A stretch of DNA of 64,000 bases from Microbulbifer sp. YPW1 (GTDB lineage Bacteria; Pseudomonadota; Gammaproteobacteria; Pseudomonadales; Cellvibrionaceae), in assembly GCF_013367775.1 (NCBI RefSeq), contig NZ_CP055157.1:2249001-2313000 (forward strand). Direction: 5' to 3'. Positions 41,313 to 50,051 of the stretch are shown one piece after another. Each line of letters starts with the position of its first letter. Position 1 is the stretch's first letter. A model generated the notes under the pieces. The model had not been told where the DNA came from, did not search any database, and saw only the letters and a program-made list of their open reading frames with translations. Both the position numbers and the translations under genes were made by a program.

Positions 41313-42728
41313 TCAGCGGGTCTCCGCTGCCCCGGAGAAGTCATCTATTGCCGCATTCCGATCCGTGTCTCGCTCCTGTTCAACGCTGCCCTGCCGTTCG
41401 GCAATCATGTTCTGCATCGCCTGTACCTGCTGACGGGTCAGTGGGAAGCGCCAGAACAGCGGTACCGCCAGGGCAAAAAACAGCGCACCCAACCAGGCGT
41501 AAGTCGCCTTGACCGAAAAGAGCGCGTCGGCGGAATTTTCGCGGTTGGTGGCATCGAAACCAAACAGGCCGGGAATCGCCAGTGCCAGCGATACGCCCAC
41601 CGTGATCGCCAGTTTGATGGTGATACCCCCAAAAGCCATATAGATCCCGGTGCGCTGCTGGCCGGTTTTCAGCCGGTCCATATCGATCACATCGGCGACG
41701 ATGGCAAATGGCAGCATCAGGATGCCGCCGAGGGCAAAACTGCGCACCGCACTCGCCGCCATGGTTGCCCAGACGCCGTGCTCGACGATAAACGGAATAA
41801 ACAGACTTACCCCCGCCGACCAAGCCAAGGCTAGCGCCAGCGCGCGGTGTTTGGATGTGCGCACCGACAGCCAGATCCAGAAGGGCAGGCCGAGGAAGCT
41901 GAAGGTGAAGTCCAGCAGAATCGAAGGGGCGTACCACTCACTGCGCTGCAACAGGTGATCAAACAGGAACCAACCGGTGGCGCCCGCGGGGGCAAGCCCG
42001 AGATAGATCAGAAAAACACCACCGGCAAACAGGCGAAATACCGGGTTACCCAGCGCCACGCGGATGCCCTGCCAGAAAGAGAGCTGCTCGCCGTTGTCGG
42101 ACTGAATGACGGAGGCCGGTTCCGCCGGCACCTTGTGCAGTGCTATCGCTACCAGTAGTGGTGCACCCAGGGTAAGCACCCAGGCCATTGCCTCTAATGT
42201 GCTGCCCAGGGATACGATGCCGAAGGCCCCCAGTACCAGCGCGGTGACCAGCGCGCCGGCACTGCCCAGGGCGCCGACGCGCTCGCGAATACCGGTGATC
42301 CGGGTACGGATGTCGTAATCCTGATACAGCTCCGCGCCCCAGGCGATATACGGCAGTTGCATCATGGTGAGGCCGAGGAACAGCACCGAGATGGCACTGA
42401 AGTAATACAGGGCGCTGGCACCTTCCGGTGGCAGAAACAGTATCCAGGCACCGGCGATCAGTATCGGCAGCCCCGCCACCAGCCAAGGCTTGCGGCGGCC
42501 GTGGGTGGAGCGCGTGCGGTCGCTGAGGTTGCCAATCAAGGGGTCTGTCACCACATCGAGACCGCGGGAGGCGAGCATCATGGCGCTCACTGTCAGCATG
42601 GGCAGGCCTACCTCCGAGGCGTAAAACGCCGGCACGAAGTTGACGATCGCCAGGGTCACATAGGCGATGGCGAACTGTGGCAGGGCATAGAGCCAGAAGC
42701 GGCCACTGGCCGTGGGTATGGGCGACAT
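41313..42728 (-). CDS. GPH-family cation symporter
   Basis: A 471-residue membrane protein with about 12 helices. LDVVTDPLIGNLSDRTRSTHGRRKPW is the GPH signature loop with its conserved Asp residues, and MMQLPYIAWGAEL fits the helix-4 region. It ends in a charged cytoplasmic tail. It imports a sugar or glycoside by cation symport. The gene for an XRE regulator lies just upstream on the same strand (about 100-base gap), so the two may be one unit. Confidence 0.85.
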   Translation of the reverse strand: MSPIPTASGRFWLYALPQFAIAYVTLAIVNFVPAFYASEVGLPMLTVSAMMLASRGLDVVTDPLIGNLSDRTRSTHGRRKPWLVAGLPILIAGAWILFLPPEGASALYYFSAISVLFLGLTMMQLPYIAWGAELYQDYDIRTRITGIRERVGALGSAGALVTALVLGAFGIVSLGSTLEAMAWVLTLGAPLLVAIALHKVPAEPASVIQSDNGEQLSFWQGIRVALGNPVFRLFAGGVFLIYLGLAPAGATGWFLFDHLLQRSEWYAPSILLDFTFSFLGLPFWIWLSVRTSKHRALALALAWSAGVSLFIPFIVEHGVWATMAASAVRSFALGGILMLPFAIVADVIDMDRLKTGQQRTGIYMAFGGITIKLAITVGVSLALAIPGLFGFDATNRENSADALFSVKATYAWLGALFFALAVPLFWRFPLTRQQVQAMQNMIAERQGSVEQERDTDRNAAIDDFSGAAETR

Positions 42729-42826
42729 AAACAGCTTCCGTAGATGTGCAGGTATTTATTGTTATTCCCGGTCCGCGCCGCGGTGCGCGCGATTGGCCAT
42801 GTCAACTGCAACGGCCATGTTAACCG

Positions 42827-43720
42827 CTAATAGGCGAGCAGTGGATGATCCACCTCGCGCTCGGCGAGGCCTTCGAGATCGAAGTCATCGTTTTCCGGGT
42901 ACAGAGTGTGAATGGAATAATTGGGCTCGGAGTTGTACTCCGATGGTCCCAGCGCACCAACGGTACTCATAACACTGAAAAAGCGTTCCAGTTTTCCGTC
43001 AATGGTGATTTGCAGCCGGAAACTGGTCATGGGCTCCATGGCCGCCGCGCGGCGTTTCCAGTCTCCGGGCAGGTAGGGGTGCTTTTCCAGCCGCCGCATT
43101 ACCTCCAGATCCTCTTCCTTGTTGGTGAACAGCGCGTGCTGGGTGATCGTCATCAGAATCACCGACAGCGCGTTCTCCCAGTTGCTCACGTGGCCGCCGA
43201 CGCCGTCGCGATGGAACAGGAATTCGTAGTAGTTGCCCACCTGGTCCAGGCGCGCGCGGGGCACCGCGTTGAGGAAAAAACGCACCCAGCTGTGGTTGAC
43301 CATCGCCAGGTTGCCGGCGCTGTCGAGCAGCGCGGTGGGGTAGGGTTCCAGGGCGCGCAGGTTCATGGCCATGGCCTTGCGCAACCAGCGGTATTCCGGT
43401 GCGTGAAAGTCGAGGAATTCCTCTTCCGGTGCAAATCCCGCAGCCACCATCAGGTGGTTGGAATCCCGCCGCCCAAGTACCAGGGCGCTGCAGATCTGGC
43501 GCACCATGGTCTCGCTGGGGCGGCTGCTGCCATTTTCCAGGCGGCTCACATGCCTCGGGGAACAGTCCAACCGCTCCGCCAGGTCCTCCTGGCTGAGATT
43601 GAACACGCCACGCCAGAATCGCAAAAAGCGGCCAAACGCCGGGTGGCCTGTCTCTACGGGCTGGGGCGCCGGGGTGATCGGGCGTACTGCACTGCAATTA
43701 TTATGTTGTAGCTGGTGCAT
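42827..43720 (-). CDS. XRE regulator with MmyB-like ligand-binding domain
   Basis: A 297-residue protein. An N-terminal XRE helix-turn-helix spans residues about 28-85 (FLRFWRGVFNLSQEDLAERL, then SPRHVSRLENGSSRPS). The C-terminal part (about 105-290) begins RWLRKAMAMNLRALEPYPTAL and resembles the MmyB-like (PAS-type) ligand-binding domain, which in related proteins binds fatty-acid-like molecules. It is divergent from the acyl-CoA dehydrogenase gene, and a clear palindrome lies in the shared promoter region, so it is the likely binder of that operator. Confidence 0.85.
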   Translation of the reverse strand: MHQLQHNNCSAVRPITPAPQPVETGHPAFGRFLRFWRGVFNLSQEDLAERLDCSPRHVSRLENGSSRPSETMVRQICSALVLGRRDSNHLMVAAGFAPEEEFLDFHAPEYRWLRKAMAMNLRALEPYPTALLDSAGNLAMVNHSWVRFFLNAVPRARLDQVGNYYEFLFHRDGVGGHVSNWENALSVILMTITQHALFTNKEEDLEVMRRLEKHPYLPGDWKRRAAAMEPMTSFRLQITIDGKLERFFSVMSTVGALGPSEYNSEPNYSIHTLYPENDDFDLEGLAEREVDHPLLAY

Positions 43721-43743
43721 AGTGATTCCTGAATTTTCCGTTG

Positions 43744-43759
43744 GAAAAGAAATCTTTTC
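43744..43759. promoter_or_regulatory. Palindromic operator between the XRE regulator and acyl-CoA dehydrogenase
   Basis: GAAAAGA-AA-TCTTTTC is a perfect inverted repeat. The 20 bases at 43742-43761 match 48473-48492 at 18 positions, so two divergent promoters of the island share it. Confidence 0.68.
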
Positions 43760-43931
43760 AAAAATAATAACAGGTTTTCATTTGCTTGTGCGAGCACTAA
43801 ATTGCGCCAAATTTCCGGCGTGGGAATTTGCGTCAGGCGGTGGGTACTTCCCGACACTGGATGTCATGGTTTTGCCGCCAGCGGCGCTGCACACTGCCCT
43901 CCATCTGCACACCAGCTAAGGAATTTGAGTG

Positions 43932-45743
43932 ATGTCGGCTGCCATTTTGAAAGAGCGCGAGCTCAGCTTTTTGCTGTACGAAATGTTTGAGACGGAATCC
44001 CTGTGCGACCGGGACCGTTATCGTGAACACAGTCGTGAAACCATTGAGGCGGCACTGGATACCGCCCGCGTCGTGGCCGAGCGCCACCTGCTGCCGATTC
44101 GCCACACGGTGGATACCACCGATCCCGTGTTTACCGGTCACAGTGTCAGTGTGCAGGATGAGGTCAAACAGGCGGTCGCCGCGATTATTGATTCCGGGCT
44201 CGCCAGTGCCTGTGCGGATTTCGAGATGGGCGGCATGCAGTTGCCGGAGCTGGTCAACACCGTGATCTACACCTGGCTGACCGCGGCCGGCAGTGCCGCG
44301 TCCGGTTACACCGCGCTCACCAATGGCAACGCCAACCTGCTGCAGCGCTACGGCACCCCGGAGCAGATCGAGCAGTGGGTGCGGCCCATGCGCGAGGGGC
44401 GTTTCGCCGGCACCATGGCGCTGACCGAGCCCGGCGCTGGCTCCGGGCTTGCGGATCTGTGCACCAGCGCGGAGAAAGCGGAAGACGGCACCTACCGTAT
44501 CAGCGGGCAGAAAATTTTTATCTCCGGCGGCGACCACGATCTCAATGAAAACATCGTGCATCTGGTGCTGGCGCGGGTGAAAGGCGCCCCGGCGGGTACG
44601 CGCGGTATCTCCCTGTTTATCGTGCCGAAATTCCTGGTGGACCCGAAAACCGGCGAGCTGGGCGCGCGCAATGAGGTGCATCTCTCCGGCCTGTTCCACA
44701 AGATGGGTGGGCGCGGGCAGACATCCACTGCGCTCAACTTTGGTGACCAGGGGGGCGCCGTCGGTTATCTGGTGGGCGAGGAGAACCGCGGCCTGGAATA
44801 TATGTTCCAGATGATGAATGAGGCCCGCATCATGGTGGGTACCGGCGCGGCAGCACTGGCACTAGCCGGCTACGAATACTCCCTGGCCTACGCCAACGAG
44901 CGCCCCCAGGGGCGACTGCTGTCCAATCGCGATCCCAGCTCGAAGCCGGTCAATATCATTCACCACCCGGATGTGCGCCGTATGCTGCTGGGGCAGAAAG
45001 CACTGTCCGAGGGCGCCATGGCGCTGTGCCTGTTAGGCGCAAGACTGTCTGATGATATCCACACCAGCGACAGCGAAAGTGCTCGTGAAGAGGCCGGCAT
45101 ACTGCTGGATTTCCTGACCCCGATCATCAAGACCTGGTCGTCGGAGGCGGGGCTCGCGGCCAACGATATGGCCATTCAGGTACTTGGTGGCCACGGTTAT
45201 ATCAATGAGCACCCGGTGGAAATGTTTTACCGGGACAACCGTATCAATCCTATTCACGAAGGCACGACCGGTATCCAGTCTCTGGACCTGCTCGCGCGCA
45301 AGGTGCCGATGAATCAGATGCAGGGTTTCCGCCTGCTGATTCAGAAGATCGAGGCCACGTTGTTTGAGGCCGGTGAATTCAGTGAATTGACGGAATTTGT
45401 CGAGGCGCTGCGCCAGGCAGTGGAAAACTGGGAGTCTACTACCCGGGAAATTTTTGAAAGTATTGGTGAGGCATCGCCGGAATTGGTCTTTGCCAATTCC
45501 GTAAGCTACCTGCGTGGCGCGGGGCATATCGTGGCCGCCTGGCTGTGGATCCGTCAGGGGCTGATTGCCTGCCGCCAGCTGGCGGATGAGAAGCTACACC
45601 AGCAGGAGAAGGATTTTTATCTCGGCAAGCGCCAGGCCATGGTGTTTTTCTTCCGCCAGGAGCTGGGGAAGATTTACCACTGGTTCGGGCTTGCACGCAC
45701 ACTGGAATCCAGTTTCCACGATATGCAGCCAGAGTGGTTTTAA
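43932..45743 (+). CDS. Acyl-CoA dehydrogenase
   Basis: 603 residues from ATG 43932. The fold is complete: N-terminal helical part (to about 150), beta domain with GTMALTEPGAGSGLADL and YRISGQKIFISGGDHD (FAD and substrate contacts), and C-terminal helices with QVLGGHGYINEHPVEMFYRD and INPIHEGTTGIQSLDLL, where the Glu of HEGT is in the usual catalytic-base region. Length (about 600) matches the long FadE-like bacterial branch with an extra C-terminal domain. It introduces a double bond into an acyl-CoA, here probably from the aglycone. Its own promoter carries the shared operator. Confidence 0.92.
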   Translation: MSAAILKERELSFLLYEMFETESLCDRDRYREHSRETIEAALDTARVVAERHLLPIRHTVDTTDPVFTGHSVSVQDEVKQAVAAIIDSGLASACADFEMGGMQLPELVNTVIYTWLTAAGSAASGYTALTNGNANLLQRYGTPEQIEQWVRPMREGRFAGTMALTEPGAGSGLADLCTSAEKAEDGTYRISGQKIFISGGDHDLNENIVHLVLARVKGAPAGTRGISLFIVPKFLVDPKTGELGARNEVHLSGLFHKMGGRGQTSTALNFGDQGGAVGYLVGEENRGLEYMFQMMNEARIMVGTGAAALALAGYEYSLAYANERPQGRLLSNRDPSSKPVNIIHHPDVRRMLLGQKALSEGAMALCLLGARLSDDIHTSDSESAREEAGILLDFLTPIIKTWSSEAGLAANDMAIQVLGGHGYINEHPVEMFYRDNRINPIHEGTTGIQSLDLLARKVPMNQMQGFRLLIQKIEATLFEAGEFSELTEFVEALRQAVENWESTTREIFESIGEASPELVFANSVSYLRGAGHIVAAWLWIRQGLIACRQLADEKLHQQEKDFYLGKRQAMVFFFRQELGKIYHWFGLARTLESSFHDMQPEWF

Positions 45744-45824
45744 GCCTTGTTGATGGTTAGACCCTTTTTGAACCCGTCACTGTACGGGGCAAGAACACCC
45801 TTGTCGAAATGAGGTGTCGCGATT

Positions 45825-45855
45825 GGCGGAGCCCCCCAGTGGCTCCGCCCTTTTT
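45825..45855. terminator. Bidirectional terminator between acyl-CoA dehydrogenase and TetR genes
   Basis: GGCGGAGCC (45825-45833) pairs with GGCTCCGCC (45841-45849), followed by TTTTT. It overlaps the stop codon of the convergent TetR gene. Confidence 0.8.
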
Positions 45856-46531
45856 ATTTTGGGCCGGTGGCGTCGAGGCCCGCGAGGATGATTCGGTACA
45901 TCTCCTTGACCTCGTCAGCGAGTGACTCGGGGTTGGGGCGCGGTGACTGGCTCAGCCAGTTCAGAATCAGCTCGTTACAGGCGCCGACAATCGCCAGCGG
46001 CAGTTTGCCGTTCATGATCTGGCTGGGATCCCGGGACTGGTTGGCAAGCTCCTTGTGGATCAGTGCCGAGAAGCGCTGGTGGGCTTCGTGGCGAAGTTTT
46101 TCCAGCGCATCGGACACGCCGATGATCTCGATGTAGGAGAGGCGCGCGTAACGGTGGTCGTTGGTATAGGCGTGTACCCAGGCATCCACCGCGGTGTCGA
46201 CGCGCGCGCTGCTGCTCAGCCCTTCGGCATTTTCCAGGGCGATGGCGATGCAGGTTTCCACGTGCTCGAACACGCGCACGTACACCCGCGCCAGCAGGGA
46301 CTCGCGGGTTTTGATCAGTTTGTAAAAATCCCGGGTGGACACATTCGCCTGGGTGCACAGGGCTTCGATGGTGGTGTTCTGGTAGCCGTGCTCGGTAAAC
46401 AGTTCGAAGGCCGCCAGTGTCATGCGCTCGATGCGCTGCAGGTCGCGCTGCTCTTTGGTGAGCTTCTGGCCGACACCGCGGGAAAGATCGCCCACGGGCA
46501 GCAGGTCGGTGAGTGGTGAAGTCTTGTTCAT
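45854..46531 (-). CDS. TetR/AcrR family transcriptional regulator
   Basis: A 225-residue protein. The helix-turn-helix is near residues 35-82 (TLAAFELFTEHGYQNTTIEAL, then ANVSTRDFYKLIKTRESLL). The C-terminal domain is typical in length. Divergent from an SDR gene, with a perfect 8-base inverted repeat between them. It probably represses itself and the SDR gene until an acyl-CoA-like or similar ligand binds. Confidence 0.88.
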   Translation of the reverse strand: MNKTSPLTDLLPVGDLSRGVGQKLTKEQRDLQRIERMTLAAFELFTEHGYQNTTIEALCTQANVSTRDFYKLIKTRESLLARVYVRVFEHVETCIAIALENAEGLSSSARVDTAVDAWVHAYTNDHRYARLSYIEIIGVSDALEKLRHEAHQRFSALIHKELANQSRDPSQIMNGKLPLAIVGACNELILNWLSQSPRPNPESLADEVKEMYRIILAGLDATGPK

Positions 46532-46613
46532 ACCGGGATTCCATTGGATTCATCGCCCGAACACGGAAGTTCGGGACGCAGGTCCGCGTTCGGCGCGGGC
46601 GCTGCGATTCAGA

Positions 46614-46636
46614 ATTTGCGGTACATTTCCGCAAAT
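46614..46636. promoter_or_regulatory. Candidate TetR operator
   Basis: ATTTGCGG (46614-46621) and CCGCAAAT (46629-46636) are exact inverted copies with a 7-base spacer. They lie 65-85 bases upstream of the SDR start and about 85-105 bases from the TetR start. Confidence 0.65.
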
Positions 46637-46700
46637 CGGGCGGGCAAAGGTCGGGATGGCCCTGTCAGCCGGTTGCTAGTCTACAGGAAGGTCGCAGGCC

Positions 46701-47525
46701 ATGAAAAAAATCCAGAATGTATTGATCACAGGTTGTTCCACCGGTATCGGGCGCGCCCTGGCCCAGGAGCTGGCGCGCCGCGGCTGTCGGGTCTACGCGA
46801 CGGCGCGCAGGCCGGAAGTGCTCGAGGACATCGCATCGGAAAATCTGATTCCGCTGCGTCTCGATGTGCTCGACCGGCGCAGTGTGGAGGATGCACTGAA
46901 CACCGTGGTCAGCGAGGCGGGCTCCATCGACATGCTGATCAATAACGCGGGGGTCAGCAGCACCGCACCGGCGGTGGAAGCAGATTTTGAACAGCTGAAA
47001 GGTCTGGTGGACACCAACCTGACCGCCTGTATCGGTATTACCCAGGCAGTGTTCCCGCATATGGCCGCTCAGGGCTATGGCCGCATCGTCAATGTGGGCA
47101 GCGTGGTGGGCGAATTGCCGGCGCCGTTCACGGCAACCTACTGTGCAACCAAGGCGGCGATCCACATGTTCTCGGATGTGCTGCGCATGGAGTTGTTGCC
47201 GTTCAATATCGAGGTGACCACGGTGCAGCCGGCGGCGGTGAGCACGGAAATCGAAACCCGCTCCGCCACCGGGGTGGAAATGTTCGGCAGTGCCGATTCC
47301 CGCTACCAGAAATACTACGCGGGTATTCGCAAGCGTTTCGAGGGCGGCGAGAAAGTCGCCATGAGCGCCGAAGACTTTGCCGCGCAGGTCGCACCCAAGC
47401 TGCTGTTGTCGCGCGCGCCGCGTATCGTGAGCGGCGGTGGCAATAACCGTTTGTTGCGCACCCTGGCAAAACTGCCGGTATCCCTGCGCGACTGGTTGCT
47501 GCGCAAGGAATACCAGCTGTCTTGA
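46701..47525 (+). CDS. Short-chain dehydrogenase/reductase
   Basis: A 274-residue Rossmann enzyme. TGCSTGIG (residues 10-17) is the cofactor motif, ATARRP suggests NADP preference, NNAG (about 77-80) follows, and YCATK (about 136-140) holds the catalytic Tyr and Lys, with Ser in VNVGSVV before it. Classical SDR size. It probably oxidises or reduces a hydroxyl group on the island substrate. Divergent from a TetR gene, with an operator between them. Confidence 0.88.
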   Translation: MKKIQNVLITGCSTGIGRALAQELARRGCRVYATARRPEVLEDIASENLIPLRLDVLDRRSVEDALNTVVSEAGSIDMLINNAGVSSTAPAVEADFEQLKGLVDTNLTACIGITQAVFPHMAAQGYGRIVNVGSVVGELPAPFTATYCATKAAIHMFSDVLRMELLPFNIEVTTVQPAAVSTEIETRSATGVEMFGSADSRYQKYYAGIRKRFEGGEKVAMSAEDFAAQVAPKLLLSRAPRIVSGGGNNRLLRTLAKLPVSLRDWLLRKEYQLS

Positions 47526-47555
47526 TGGTTTGCGGAAAGCAGTGATTGCGACGGT

Positions 47556-48380
47556 CTACTGACCGTCGCTACCGCCACTGCCACCGCTGCCACCAAAGGC
47601 GGCGGAATTGAAATTCTTCACACCCTTTTCCCGGGCTTTCTTCGCCACCTTGAGGAACAGCTCGGGGAACGCCGTGCACAGTCGGCCGGTCCAGTGATCG
47701 GAGCTTGGCAGGTAGGTTTCCAGCGGTTTCTTCTCCAGCACCTCGCCGATGATCATCTGCGCCACTTCCTGGGGTGTCAGCGCGCGCTTGCCCTCGAAAG
47801 AAAGCGCGGCGCGGTGGTCGCCCCGTTGTTGGTCGAGCATCTCGGTCTGCACCGCCGTGGGCGCAACCAGGCTTACGTTTACGCCGTGGGGGCGCAAATC
47901 CCCTGCGGCGGCAATGGTGAATCCGCGCACCGCGTGTTTACTCGCCGCGTACACCGCGTTGCCGGGCGTGGCAAACAGGCCTGCGGTGGACCCCACATTG
48001 ATGATGTGGCCGCTGCCACGGCCGATCATTTTCTCCGCCAGTGCGTTGGTGCCGTAGATCACGCCCAGGGTGTTGACCTTGAATTGCAGGTCGATGTCGC
48101 TCGCGCGCATTTCGCCGGTTTCCGCCGGGCGCAGAATGCCCGCCACGTTCACCAGCACATCCACCGGTGCGCTTTGCCAGCGCGCTTCGGCCACCGCGCT
48201 CCACTGTTGCGCATCGGTCACATCGAGCCTGGCGATACTGACGTTTTCCGCGTCCTGCCAGCGGGCTTCCAGCGCGTCGCTGTCGATATCACACGCGGTT
48301 ACCTGGTGGCCCGCAGCCTGTGCGGCCTCACAGATGGCGGCGCCGATCCCGCGCGCGGCGCCTGTCACTAGAAAATGCAT
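47556..48380 (-). CDS. Short-chain dehydrogenase/reductase
   Basis: 274 residues from ATG 48380. VTGAARGIG (residues 5-13) is the cofactor motif and ACDIDSDALE, with Asp after the second strand, points to NAD. NVAG replaces the common NNAG. INVGSTAG and YAASK carry the catalytic Ser, Tyr and Lys. The tail is glycine/serine-rich (GGSGGSGGSDGQ), probably disordered. Divergent from the GH1 operon and probably controlled by the same operator at 48473-48492. Confidence 0.86.
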   Translation of the reverse strand: MHFLVTGAARGIGAAICEAAQAAGHQVTACDIDSDALEARWQDAENVSIARLDVTDAQQWSAVAEARWQSAPVDVLVNVAGILRPAETGEMRASDIDLQFKVNTLGVIYGTNALAEKMIGRGSGHIINVGSTAGLFATPGNAVYAASKHAVRGFTIAAAGDLRPHGVNVSLVAPTAVQTEMLDQQRGDHRAALSFEGKRALTPQEVAQMIIGEVLEKKPLETYLPSSDHWTGRLCTAFPELFLKVAKKAREKGVKNFNSAAFGGSGGSGGSDGQ

Positions 48381-48472
48381 CGTTATTCTTCTCCCGAAAT
48401 TGGCGCACATTGGCGTTTATTTTTCCGTGCCGACCAGCGATGTCCTGTTCCACACAGAGTGAATAAGATATA

Positions 48473-48492
48473 TTGAAAATAAATCTTTTCAA
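48473..48492. promoter_or_regulatory. Second copy of the shared palindromic operator
   Basis: TTGAAAATAAATCTTTTCAA lies between the divergent SDR and GH1 genes. It matches 43742-43761 at 18 of 20 positions. A TATATT-type box overlaps its left edge. Confidence 0.66.
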
Positions 48493-48599
48493 CTGCAAAT
48501 GTTGGTTGTCATTGTCAGCTGCCGGGGATGCTGCGGCGCAACGGGTAAAGGATTGCAACTGGGTCTCATTGAAGAATGATGCCCGCAGGAGAGAATGAG

Positions 48600-50051
48600 A
48601 TGCACAACAATAAAAGACCTACCGGATTCGATGCTGCCGCCCGCGCAGACGGCGCAGTGACCCGCCGGCGTTTTCCCGAGGGGTTTCTGTGGGGCAGCGC
48701 CACCGCCGCCTTCCAGATCGAGGGCGCCACTGCCGAGGGCGGCCGCGGCCCATCCATCTGGGATACGTTTTGTGCCAAACCCGGGCGGATTGCGGATGGC
48801 AGCAATGCGGATGTGGCCTGCGACCACTACCACCGATGGCAGCAGGATATCGCCATGATGGCGGAACTGGGCCTGCAGGCTTACCGGTTCAGCCTGGCCT
48901 GGCCGCGTATTTTCCCCGCCGGACGCGGTGCGGCGAACCAGGAGGGTATCGACTTCTATCAGCGCCTGATCGACGGGCTGTTGGCGGCAGATATCGAGCC
49001 TATGGTGACCCTGTTTCACTGGGATCTGCCGCAGGCGCTGCAGGACCGCGGCGGTTTTCAGAACCGCGAGATCTGTGACCACTTCGCCGACTACGCCGAA
49101 ACCGCCGCGCGGACTTTTGGCGACCGGGTGAAAACCTGGTTCACCCACAACGAACCCAATGTCTTTGCCTTTAATGGGCACTTGCACGGAAGCCACGCAC
49201 CGGGCCTGCAGGACGTGAACGGCTACTTCCGTGTGGCGCACCACCTGAACCTGTCCCACGGCATGGCGGTGGCGCGGGTGCGCGAGAATGCGCCCAATTG
49301 CCGCATCGGCCCGGTTATCCACCAGGCCCTGTTCGATTCCACGGACGGCTCCGAAGCGGGCCGCCAGGCGGTGGAACAATCGGATACCAGTTTCAATCGC
49401 CTGTTCACCGACGCCATGCTGAAAGGCGAGTACCCGGCGAGCCTTGTTCCCATCCTCGAGGCGCAATCGGGCCTGGTTCAGGACGGCGATCTCGCTGCCA
49501 TGTCCGCGCCCAGCGATTTTCTCGGTATCAATCACTACACCCGCTACTGGGTAAAACCCGATGGCCAGTCGCCCACCGGCGTCGCCAGTGATGACCACCG
49601 GGTGCCCGGCGCCAATTACACCGCGCTCGACTGGGAAGTGTTTCCCCAGGGTATGTATCAGGTGCTCACCGACGCCAATGAGCGCTACGGCCTGCCGGTC
49701 ATGATTACCGAAAACGGCTGCGCCATGGACGACACCTTGGTGGAGATCGACGGGGTCAAGTCGGTCGCCGATGACAGTCGCATCGAATTTCTTTCTCTGT
49801 ATCTGGATGCGGTGCACCGCGCGATTGACGACGGCGTAGAGGTGCTGGGTTTTCTGCAGTGGTCGCTGATGGATAACTTCGAGTGGGCAGAGGGCCTGGA
49901 GCCGCGCTTCGGACTGGTGTGGGTGGATTACGACACTGGCGAGCGCACGGTAAAAGACAGCGGGCTCTGGTACCGGGATGTGATTGCCCGCAACGGATTG
50001 CCGTCTGCCGTCGAATCCCGAAAACAGAGTGCAATGCAGGAGGCTTTATGA
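48600..50051 (+). CDS. GH1 beta-glycosidase
   Basis: 483 residues from ATG 48600, after GCAGGAG. No signal peptide, so cytoplasmic. All GH1 landmarks are present: FLWGSATAAFQIEGA, WFTHNEPNVF (acid/base Glu, near residue 182) and PVMITENGCAM (nucleophile Glu, near 372), plus FLQWSLMDNFEWAEG. Substrate could be a beta-glucoside or beta-galactoside; galactokinase in the same operon favours a galactoside, as inference. It is the first gene of a five-gene operon that ends at the terminator near 55.0 kb; the next start overlaps its stop (ATGA). Confidence 0.93.
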   Translation: MHNNKRPTGFDAAARADGAVTRRRFPEGFLWGSATAAFQIEGATAEGGRGPSIWDTFCAKPGRIADGSNADVACDHYHRWQQDIAMMAELGLQAYRFSLAWPRIFPAGRGAANQEGIDFYQRLIDGLLAADIEPMVTLFHWDLPQALQDRGGFQNREICDHFADYAETAARTFGDRVKTWFTHNEPNVFAFNGHLHGSHAPGLQDVNGYFRVAHHLNLSHGMAVARVRENAPNCRIGPVIHQALFDSTDGSEAGRQAVEQSDTSFNRLFTDAMLKGEYPASLVPILEAQSGLVQDGDLAAMSAPSDFLGINHYTRYWVKPDGQSPTGVASDDHRVPGANYTALDWEVFPQGMYQVLTDANERYGLPVMITENGCAMDDTLVEIDGVKSVADDSRIEFLSLYLDAVHRAIDDGVEVLGFLQWSLMDNFEWAEGLEPRFGLVWVDYDTGERTVKDSGLWYRDVIARNGLPSAVESRKQSAMQEAL

